Positions 45,339 through 55,057 of a DNA stretch of 64,000 nt are shown one piece after another. The first letter of the stretch is position 1; each line of letters starts with the position of its first letter. The stretch comes from Endocalyx cinctus (lineage: Eukaryota > Ascomycota > Sordariomycetes > Amphisphaeriales > Apiosporaceae). The stretch covers positions 1,302,001 through 1,366,000 of the forward strand of contig BCKC01000003.1 of assembly GCA_001600455.1 (NCBI GenBank), written 5' to 3'. The notes beneath the pieces were generated by a model. It ran no database searches, was not told where the DNA came from, and saw only the letters and a list, made by a program, of their open reading frames with translations. A program made the position numbers and the translations under genes.

Positions 45339-46525
45339 GGTAAATATCCCTCCGTCTCTCGTCATGGGAAACCGAGAGTTTTGGATCATGAATTGCTGAT
45401 TCTTTCGTCCGCGCACAGCCCCAAAATGAGTATATGGAACGATTCCTCAAGACCAGCGGTCGCCGGCTGGATCACGAAGAGCGCGTGCGAAAGCGGGAGG
45501 CGCGCGAGGGCCACAAGGCGAGCGAGAAGGCGCAGAACCTGCGAGGTCTGAAGGCGAAGCTTCACCAGCAGAAGAGGCGGAAGGAGAAGATCCAGATGCG
45601 CAAGCAGATCAAGGCCATGGAGGAGAGGAACGTCAACTCGGCCGCGCCCAAGGAAGAGCCCGATACCCCTCTGCCCAATTACCTGCTCGACCGGTCCAAC
45701 CCTACCCAGGCCAAGGCCCTCAGCAGCGCCATCAAGAATAAGCGAGCCGACAAGGCCGCTCAGTTTGCGGTGCCTTTACCGAAAGTGAGGGGTATTAGCG
45801 AAGAGTTAGTTATATCTATTCCCTCCCTTGACAATGGGGATGAATAGGGAATGAAGGGGAATAAAGATACGGGACGCTAACTCGACGATGAATAGGGAGA
45901 TGTTCAAAGTTATCTCGACAGGAAAGAAGACGCATAAGAAGAACTGGAAGCGTATGATAACGAAGCCAACCTTTGTCGGACCTGATTTCACAAGACGACC
46001 TGTGAAGTGTGAGTTATATCTGACGGAACTATCCTTCGCCTCCTTGGAAAGACCCGTATTTGCGTTCTGTTTTCTTTCTAAAAGGAGCGATTTCTAACTC
46101 TATCTACTATAGATGAGCGTTTCATTCGGCCCATGGCTTTAAGGTGAGCCATCTTTCCTCTTAGTTTTTACGTCATTTTCAAATTCACCCGGCTAACTTT
46201 TAATCACAGATACAAGAAAGGTACGATTTTTTAATGGAAGCTGTGACAGTAGATTTATCTTGTCTAACGTTTATTTTTTATAGCCAACGTGACCCATCCC
46301 ACGCTCGGAGTTACCGTTCAGCTTCCCATCATCGCCGTCAAGAAGAACCCCTCTCAGCCGCTATACACGCAGCTCGGCGTACTGACCAAGGGTACCATCA
46401 TAGAGGTCAACGTATCCGAGTTAGGACTTACGACCGCGTCAGGAAAGGTCGTCTGGGGAAAGTACGCCCAGGTTACTAACGTCCCGGAAAATGACGGATG
46501 TGTAAACTCCGTACTACTCGTTTAG
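45339..46525 (+). CDS. NSA2: Ribosome biogenesis protein Nsa2
   Basis: Six exons (45339-45341, 45419-45804, 45896-46008, 46113-46143, 46210-46220, 46284-46525) give 261 residues. The first exon is the ATG alone and the fifth is only 11 nt. The protein reads [20 protein letters not shown], then [49 protein letters not shown] and a C-terminal beta-barrel ending [13 protein letters not shown]...VLLV. Nsa2 joins late nuclear pre-60S particles and is needed for 27SB pre-rRNA processing. Family conservation across every splice junction supports the exon structure, including the micro-exon, which encodes the YKK of RYKKANVTHPT. Confidence 0.95.
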
Positions 46526-48229
46526 AGAGTCGGAATCTCCTCGGAAAGGTTTAAACGAAGGCGTTAGGATAATGTGAAAGTTGAATTAGGTGGATTTAGA
46601 TCACTATAATCCAAATCCTATTTTCGGTCTTAATATAAGAAGAAAGGAAGCAGCACGTCTAGGAAAATCTCGACACTAGATTTTTGATCGATTTGTTTCG
46701 CTAGAAACATGGCGCGGAAAGATACAAACCCAGATATTCCGGGAGGGGGAGAAGAGAGGAAAAGAAAGGGAGGTATACTGGAACATCATCATCACGGCTA
46801 CTCTATACCCAGAGAGTAATATGAGGGAAGACCATCATTCACACATAAATATAGATTTGCTTATTCATGGCATATCTTAGTTCCATTTCCGATTCTTCTA
46901 TCCTCTCAAACTCCCTTATACCAAGGACGTGGCAAAGAAGAACGGGGCTAATGTGTATGGTCAAAAAAGGGGGTTGATAAGGAGGATTGTCGACGAAAAG
47001 AGAACAGAAAAAAATCAATTCAAATGGCGTTATGGTGTCTCTCATTTTCTTTCTCTCCCCCCAAAAAAAAGAATTGTTAAAATTAGATAGAAAAGTGAGG
47101 CAAACGCTCAGATAAACAGAGAAACAATCAAGTTAATGAATACCCACTTCAAATGACGAGATTCCCTTCCCCTTATTAACAGTGCTTTGAATCCATAGCA
47201 GGAGTATCGAATGATGTGAGGCCACAGACCAGAACTATCAGATCATCATGCTCTCACACGATCAAGTCCTGCCTTCGACTTTCTACATAACATATATTTC
47301 ACTTGATTTCTTTCACGTAAGAACAAAAACAAACCCATATTATACAATAATAGAAAAGAAGAAAAAAAATTGGTTAAGACTTGTTAATTTTCCCATTCTA
47401 TCTAGTCTAATGTACAGCCATAGTAATGTATGATCCGTCCCAACCAAACGCTAAATAAATGCAATACGAAGATAAGGTAAAGAAAAGGAGGGAGCTCTTC
47501 CGAATTGATTTAGGCATTCCCACCATTTTAGCATACCGCATACGCGGCTTGCAACGTGAATTTTATTTTCAATCTTCCCGCCCTCCGTATAGACACACAC
47601 TTGTTCCTCTCCTAATTCCCATTGACTTTTTTTAAAAAAAAATAAAAAGGGAAGTATGAGATCGCATATACGTAACCACCGAAACCTATTACTAGAAAGC
47701 AAAGGATAAAGAAAAGAGGTTCTGTGGGTATTTGTAACTGGTGGTATTGGGTGCATATCTTATGGTAATAGCAGAAAGAGAAAAAAGTCTTGTTTTTGAG
47801 AAATGTAAATTAATAAAGATAGTTGAAAGTTTTGCTCACCACATAATGTGTCTCGGTTTGCTAGTAATCATAATGGGTTGTGAAACCCTGATACTGCCAA
47901 GGTCAAACACCAATATGGGGAGTATGGCAGATTTGTTGTGCATGCATAGGTACGTAGAATTTCAGCCCATTCATCGTAAGGGACAGCTCCTCAAGCAAAT
48001 ATCACTATGAGAATACCGTCATGCACAACTTTGTGTCGGGGAGACACCGCAATGAAGACAATCGTAACCGCTGAATGTAAAGAGTGACGCAAAATTTCTA
48101 TATAAATTGCCCCGTGCGACGAGTAGTACTTCATCACATTGATGAGTTAAGTATGCCGGCGAATGTGTGTTACTTGGTTTTTAATGCCCATCAAGGTAAG
48201 TGCTCAATCTTGGCATCAATCTTGATTTC
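46526..48229. other. Convergent intergenic region
   Basis: 1.7 kb between the 3' ends of NSA2 and the NUFIP1-like gene. AT-rich, many short ORFs, no coding character or notable repeat. Confidence 0.55.
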
Positions 48230-50177
48230 CTACGTCTGACTAGGGGGCAGCTGACTAGGCTGCTGGTCGCTATTATCGCCGTGACCACCTTGATACCAGT
48301 TTTGATATGGTTTGGTTGTAGCCGCATCATTACTTGGCTTTTGCAGATTATCCACATTCTTTGATGACGTGTAGGGATTTGGCGGAAGGTTCACTGTTCC
48401 TGGTACCGGAGGGAGCGTAGATACAACAGTAACGACAGGCTGACTATTTGTCTGATTCGTCGCCGGGGAATTAGAGTCAGACGAATCGCGCAAGCGGCCA
48501 TTAGCCCGCATTTCCACGATGGTCTTTACCACTTCCATGTCATTGTGATCTTTGTCGTTGAGTAGAAGTCGCTGTTTCAAAGTCATACGTCCGCCGTTTC
48601 TAGTCCGCTCTTGAAGAGCGGCTTCTCTGACGGCAGGATCGTGAACAAAACGGCACTTGCCCTTTTTACCACAAATACCTCCCGTGGAGTAGTATTTGCA
48701 GTGGTTTGTAGGATCCGCTCGCTTGATAGGCGGGGGAGGCAAAAATGTGGTCGGCGGTTTGCCGGTAGGTAGAGCCTCCGGCTTCTCATCTCCTGAATCA
48801 TCATCCGACGAGTCCGAACTGGCTCGCATCTCGTCTCCCTCGTCATTAGCTGCTCTCTTGCGCTTTTCAATCTTGCGCTCCACCTTTTCTAGGCGCTTCT
48901 TAAGTCGATTATACTCGGCCATCTCTTTATCGACCTCAACTGATTGCTTTTCCCCTCGACTATTATCAGAGGGTGCAACCGTGGTAGCAACAGCTTTCTT
49001 CGCTTGAATACGAGCTTTCGTAGGGAAGTTTGCTTTCCGCTCAGCAATCCAAGCTGCAACATCAGGAATACTACGAAATAGAAATCATTAGATATCGCTA
49101 GTTTATGATAACACCGCTAAAAAAACACCTTGAAAACAAAAATGAAGAAGCTTACCTAGGAGCGTCGGCGCCGAGTAATTCTTCGAGGCGCTTCTCCTCA
49201 TCCGCATCATTGTCGTTCTCATCAGAATCATCTCCGGGTGTTAATCCAAGGGTATTTGTCTTTCTCTTTTTCTTCTTGGCAGACGCTGGGTCAGACTTCT
49301 GAGAATGATTATTAAAAGCATGAGACCGCTGGTCTCGGTGACGAAACTTATCGCCCCGATCATGGTGACCGGCGCGGCCTCCTCGACTGGAGTGGCCGAA
49401 TCCATCACGACCGTGCCCCCTGTTGTTAGAACCGTACGAAGTATGCGAAGGCGCAGAAAAAGATGGCGTAGTGCTGGCAGGGTAACTGAACTGGGGAGGA
49501 GGTGGATAAGGGGTGGAGGCTTGATGATGTGTGTTAGGAGGAAACGGTTGCCCATAAGGACTGTTCGCATGAGCAGGGTTGCCATTGCCACGCTGATCAT
49601 AACGGTAGGGTGGACCGGCTGAGTGGTCAGATTTGTGACCACCTCGGTCATTCTGATAGCCCCCTCTACCACCGCGATTCTGATACGACGAATACGAATG
49701 TCCTTGCTCAGGCCATTGCTGAGTGGAAGCATATTCATGAGGTGGCTGACCGTACGTAGGTCCATAAGTCGGACGCGTTGACTGATTAGCATACGGCGGT
49801 TGGTACCCTTGGGTCGGCTGAGGGGTAAAGGTTTGAGGGGTATAATTCGGGTGGTAATTTGAAGGAGGTAGAGGTGTAGCTGCCTGGTGCTGATGATTCA
49901 CCGGTGTATTTCCTTGCCAGTACGAGTTAGGCTGAGGAGGAGTATACGGAGTAGAGGCAGTCGAAGAATAATCATGTTGCTGGTAATACTGTGCACCATA
50001 TTCGCTTCGACCAGGGCCCTGATGATGGCCACGAGCTCTTCCGTTGTGACCCGCTGCAGAGTGGCCGCCTCTTAGGGGAGCTGGAGTGTACGGTTGACCT
50101 TGCGTATAGGAAGGATAATTGTTTGGTGGCGAGGCAGAGGGAGGGGGTGGAGGAGGCGCATACGGATAGCCCGCCAT
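48230..50177 (-). CDS. NUFIP1/Rsa1-like protein with CCCH zinc finger
   Basis: Two exons (50177-49156 and 49070-48230) give 620 residues. The first 270 or so are prion-like (Tyr/Pro/Gln/Gly/Ser, with GRGG-type repeats). The NUFIP motif IPDVAAWIAERKANFPTK starts just past the splice junction, near residue 342. A coiled, charged stretch follows, then a CCCH finger (C-x8-C-x5-C-x3-H in CKYYSTGGICGKKGKCRFVH, near 463-485), and a Pro/Ser/Asn/Gln-rich tail. NUFIP1/Rsa1 proteins act with Snu13 and the R2TP complex in assembling box C/D snoRNPs. The intron (85 nt) keeps frame. A CCCH finger with a NUFIP motif is normal for filamentous-fungal members as far as I know; yeast Rsa1 lacks it. Confidence 0.85.
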
Positions 50178-51322
50178 ATTGTTCCACTGCCCGCGTAAGG
50201 TTTGGATACTGTAAATAAGGTTGATAGAAATCGAAAATATTCAACGTAGACACCTGCGCGTTTATTGGTTAAAACTTTTATCTCTTTCAAGGTATCGAGA
50301 CACAGGAACATACTGGAAAAGGAAGTTCGCAGATATCTTTGAAAGCTGTGATAGAGTAAGGAGTCTTTCACAGAATCTTTAGGGGCGCCAATCAACTGTG
50401 ATCGGATTCTAGTACTTCTAGCTTTCGCAATGCAATATTTCTCGAAACAGGACAACTGCTGAAATGATTTGATCGATGTAAACGCAATAGTAGATAAAAC
50501 GGGGCCTTTTAAGTTGTAATAAATATAAGGAAGAGCGGCCCTTCTGGTAGAAATGATAAATGAAAGACAGAAAAGCGGTATTGATGGATAGGCGGGATCC
50601 GAATAGTAACTTCCTATACTAATTTTATTGATAATATGACAGTTTGGCAGGAGCTTAATTAATATTAAATCCTCTGCGTTCGCTATCTGCGTTGCTAATT
50701 TGAATTGTGAGTAGGAAATAGAAAATTATATGATTAAGAAATCTTAAGAAATAAATGAGATAGGAATAATCGGATTGTCGGTTATCTGCGTGTTTGAACC
50801 AAGAATCGATAAGAACATAAAAGTATAATAATAAATGTGATGGATAAGATGTATGCCGATTTCTGAATAACACTGAATTTCAGTAGAGGAGGATGAGAAC
50901 GGCGATATTGTTGACGAGGGGAGGAGGTTGTAGACAGTAAGAGGAGAAAGAGTTGCAGTTTAATATTGCAACACTGAAGATTTAGTACTTATAGAACTTA
51001 TTAAGTAAGTACGCACGTATGTGCTACTGTGCGGCAAAAAGAATAACCTTACGTGTAGACCTGCGTCGTAGTGGATCCGTCTACTGTAAGCGCGGTCATA
51101 CATAAATAAAGGTAGTATCCATGGATATATTTACATAGTGTATATTAAAAAAAAAAAGTATAATGGCACAGTACAAAATAAAGTTAGAACTATATAATAA
51201 ATTTAACAATTTATATCTTCTATATATCGTCTCTAATACGTCGAGGTAATTATGAGATTGAGAATAAAGATAAAAAGAATAAATAAGTAGGAAAAACATA
51301 TAAATATTTTAATAAAAAAATA
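50178..51322. other. Divergent intergenic region before RPC25
   Basis: 1.1 kb of AT-rich DNA with no gene seen. The open frame at 50072-50455 on the minus strand mostly overlaps the upstream region of the NUFIP1-like gene and lacks features. Confidence 0.55.
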
Positions 51323-52153
51323 ATGTTCATCCTAGTAAGTTTCCTCAAAAAAAAAAAAAAAAAGTTTCAATATCCAAGCTCCTTCTCCTCCTAACCTATA
51401 CGCAGACAAAAATAGCCGACCTGGTTCGGATCCCGCCGGCCCAGTTCGAGGGCAATAATCGGAACACGATCGAGAACTTGATCAACGCCAAGTACTCGAA
51501 CCGGGTCATCCAGAAGATAGGCCTCTGCATCTGCATGTACGATCTGTTATGGGCCTCGGACGGCCAGATCGGCCACGGCGACGGCTACGCCAACGTCAAC
51601 GTCGAGTTTCGTCTTATCGTGTTCAGGCCCTTTAAAGGAGAGACTCTGTTCGGTAGGATAAGTAGCTCGACGCCCGAGGGGATTCATAGTATGTTTTGTG
51701 TGAAATTACCTTTCTCTGTTTTTTTTTTTTGTTTTTTTTACCCCTCTACCCCTCCCTTTTTTAAGTGAGAGTGATATTGATCATGTCCGCATAGTTCGTA
51801 CCGAATTCTTCGAGGAGATCTGGGTCCCGTTTAAGGAGTTGCCCGAAAATACGCAGTTGTAAGTTATACGTGGTTCTACGATAGTTTGACCAAGCATGAA
51901 GCTAACGTCCCCGCGAAGTGATCATAACCAACAATCCTGGATCTGGGTGACCGAAGACGAAGAGGGCGAGAACAGGAACTATTACGATAAGAATGAGATG
52001 GTCCGATTCCAAGTCATGGACGAAGAGTGGCATGACCAATCACCAGACAGCGCCGACCAAGAAGCGGTCGATAGAGCTAAGAAGACACATCCTTACCGCA
52101 TCCAAGGGACGATGATGAAGGAAGGTCTAGGAGTTTGTCTTTGGTGGGATTAA
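51323..52153 (+). CDS. RPC25: RNA polymerase III subunit Rpc25 (Rpb7-like)
   Basis: Four exons (51323-51334, 51406-51688, 51795-51858, 51919-52153) give 197 residues. The first exon encodes only MFIL; splicing joins it to TKIADLVRIPPAQF. YSNRVIQKIGLCICMYDLL and GDGYANVNVEFRLIVFRPF form the N-terminal tip domain; GRISSSTPEGI starts the OB-fold, which ends GLGVCLWWD. Rpc25 pairs with Rpc17 as the Pol III stalk and is needed for initiation on tRNA and 5S genes. No single-frame ORF covers the gene, so it is easily missed. The introns (71, 106 and 60 nt) all keep frame; the last has a GCTAAC branch site and the rarer GAAG acceptor. Confidence 0.92.
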
Positions 52154-52325
52154 TCCTTGGTTTTCCGGGATTATATAGGTTGGGCTTTATGTTCCAGCTC
52201 ACGCTTTACTATATTCACTTCTTTTTTGCATGCTACATCAAAAGGTGGCACAGGCGTTTGGGCGGGAAAAAAAAAAGGCCTTTTATTTTTAGTTGTAGAG
52301 ATCCGGTTCAGTGTTTTCTCTATAT

Positions 52326-53405
52326 TTAGACTTTGATACCCTCGAGCAATCTATCCTCTACACCGTCAAGAACCGAGTAATGCTCCACGACGGCAAGGTT
52401 TTCAGCCTCCACCTTGAACTGCTTGTCAGGATCCTGTCCAGGACCAAACATCTGGGGGGCTCCCTGGGGTCCCATAGCACCCATCTGCTGAGCCATTTGA
52501 CTCGCCGCTATGATTTCAACGTTAGCTAATTATCTCTTTTCGGCGTAATAGGCCTCACTTTGACACTAAAAAAGATAACGACAACAAATCAAAGGGAGGA
52601 AAGAAGCAAACTCACCATTCTCGCTACCAAGAATAAAGTTGAAGACAGACTGCAGGCCGAAAATACACAAGAAGTACCAACTAATACTCGACATCCACCG
52701 AGGGTCCATCTCCTTGGTAGCGACGCCGGCCTGAAGCATGCTCTTGAACTTGATAGTGATGGGAAAAGGCAGCTTAATGATGACGTAACCGCTGAAAAAG
52801 GCGTTGATCCAGCTCATGATGAGCGTGTTGGGGATCATCATGGCCATGTTATTCTTCATCATGCCCATCATGCCGTCCATCGCGCCCGGGTCCGTCATCG
52901 GGTTCGGAGGGGGCTGACCCCGGCGATCGAGGTCCTTGAGGAAGGCGCCGCTCTCGTACGCGTCCGTCAGGTAATCGCGGCGGGCGCGGAACGAAGGCGC
53001 CGTCAGCACGTGGAAGTTCCCCCGCGTCGCCACGCCGTGCAGCATCGACCGCTGCTCCCTCATCGTCTTCGCGTCCGTCTTCTTGGGCGGCGTCGCCATC
53101 AGCACCGTCGCGTAGTGTCGCAGGATACCGGTCAAGATCTAAAGAAGGGTCGGCCGCATAAGCGTAAGCTCTTCCGCACATTTCTCCGATTGGTTATGAT
53201 ATGGCGTGCGCCGTTGAGTAAAGGGGTTATCACTTACCATGACCGCCGTAATGGGTAATAGGATCCAGTAGCTACATAGTTGGGGCGTAATAGCCGTGGT
53301 TAGCACAAGACGAACGCTTCGTACCGAACACGTTGAGGGAACTGGATTCTCGACTCACAAGAGCTGAGGATCCCTCTGGATCGTCTGTGGCGGTAATTGA
53401 CCCAT
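52326..53405 (-). CDS. EMC3: ER membrane protein complex subunit 3 (Oxa1 superfamily)
   Basis: Four exons (53405-53359, 53271-53238, 53138-52616, 52507-52326) give 261 residues. The start MGQLPPQTIQRDPQLFYWIL leads into TM1; the cytosolic loop has the family motif RSMLHGVATRGNFHVLT and the Met-rich DGMMGMMKNNMAMMIP; TM2 and TM3 include SWINAFFSGYVIIKLPFPIT and SSISWYFLCIFGLQSVF. The C-terminus ends VLDGVEDRLLEGIKV. EMC3 is the Oxa1/YidC-like insertase core of EMC, inserting tail-anchored and multipass proteins into the ER. The 34-nt second exon holds half of TM1. The gene is convergent with RPC25, 172 bp between stops. Confidence 0.94.
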
Positions 53406-53887
53406 GACGAAGTAGAAAAAATAATTTTTGATGAGGGAAGACTTGTATATCCTCGATACTTGGTTCTGAGTTGTGTCGTGTGAAGCAAGTAAAGCTGTTG
53501 GAATGCTATATTATGTTGTTTGAGCTTATTGAGGCTCAAAAGATGCGAGCTCCTTAATTGCCAAGTCTCTTCGAAAAGAAAAGAAGCTAAGACCGAAGGA
53601 AGCTTAGTCTAGTATACGTTAAAAAACGGTTTATTCCGCCCAAATAGTTATTTATATGTAAGCAACGGATCCACAAATATTGGATAATTGGGAAGACACG
53701 TTTATAGTAATATTGAATACATTTCCTGTAAGCTCAAAGCAGCTTTTTGAGGAACAGAACACGACTCAACTCATCCAGGCGGAAATATATTTTATGTACG
53801 GTTAAACCTACCGGTCAATTACGAACTCGAAAAGAAAGCTCAAACACATAGAGAAGGGACAACAAAAGAAAAACAAAATAATTCATA
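53406..53887. other. Divergent promoter of EMC3 and SPC2
   Basis: 482 bp shared by two ER membrane-machinery genes, EMC3 (minus) and SPC2 (plus). AT-rich, with no clear motif recognised. Confidence 0.5.
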
Positions 53888-54731
53888 ATGGCTACTCAAG
53901 AAAAAATCAGCGTATACAATTTAGCTGGTACGTCACATCTCGCCCACGGCATATTTCATTCGTACGAAAACAGTCCAGCCAAAAAAAAAAAACTAACACC
54001 TTGACCCTCTTCAAACAGATCTCAAAAACACCTCCGACGATGCCATACCCAACTACCTGAACAGCCTAAAGTTTAAGCAAGATTTTTCCCTGCTGGACGT
54101 GCGACTAGCTCTAGGGTATGGCGCCTTCGCCGTAGCCGGTGCCTGTTTCTTCTGGGACTACAAGCTAGGGTTCGAAGGGACCAAGTATTATACGGCCGCG
54201 GCGGTGGCATTGTACGCGGTATTGAACGGTCTGCTTACTTACTGGATCGCCTTCGTCGAAAAGGGTGTCGTTTACGAGGGAACGGCGGCCGACGGGTCTA
54301 AGGTTAGTAGTAACTATTCATGCTTTTCGTTATGGAAAAAGGCGACGCCAGCTAACGCTACGAAATAACAGATCTCCATATCTACTTCGACCAAGAAAAA
54401 CGTCCCGGTTTACCATGTCAAGGTCACCATAACCCCGAAGAAAGGTGGTGGTAAAGCGCAGACTATTGAGCTCTCTCGCTCGTTTACCGAATGGTTCGAC
54501 TCCCAGGGACGTTTCATTGCCAACCCCTTCCAGACTATGTTGGCTTCCACGGTACCGCTGATTGGCGTAGCAGATCCCAAGAGAGCGTCTGCTTCTGCTC
54601 CCGCGGGTATATCTCCTGATTTGTTGAGTACCGACTCCCAAGTGCTAGATGCTATACTAGCATCCGAATCTACTGGAACTGGGTCGGAAACTGCCACGGC
54701 TGGGAAGAAGTCAAAGCGTAGAAAGGCTTAA
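53888..54731 (+). CDS. SPC2: Signal peptidase complex subunit 2
   Basis: Three exons (53888-53927, 54019-54302, 54372-54731) give 227 residues. The short cytosolic start (MATQEKISVYNLADLKNTSD) is followed by two membrane helices around YGAFAVAGACFFWDYKLGF and YAVLNGLLTYWIAFVEKGVV, then a cytosolic domain (TITPKKGGGKAQTIELSRSF, FTEWFDSQGRFI) and a Lys-rich end. SPC2 stabilises signal peptidase and contacts the Sec61 translocon; it is not catalytic. The 91- and 69-nt introns keep frame. Reading through the second intron would give the false stop seen just before 54368. Confidence 0.9.
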
Positions 54732-55057
54732 TTTCTTTCGGGTACTATTATCCTCCTGGTTTTAGTTATTGAAAAAAAAAAAAGTAAAAGGATAATAATA
54801 ATTGTCGCGTTGGAATAATGATACCACTCTTCAGTAATACAGTTCAATGCAAATCGTTTATCAGTTTTCTTACTTAATTCACGGCTCTTTATGATGGTAT
54901 AATCTAGCTAAATCGTCTATACCATAACCCGACAATACCAGTCTTTTTGGTATCGTGACAAGTATGGTGTGATATACAACGTTCCCGTTTCCGTTCCTAT
55001 CGTTTATCAAGCTCATGGGTTGCGTTTACAGTGAGTCTAGAATAGAATCACTCCCTC
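54732..55057. other. Convergent 3' region between SPC2 and MMS19
   Basis: 326 bp, AT-rich, with poly-A just after the SPC2 stop. Nothing else seen. Confidence 0.6.
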
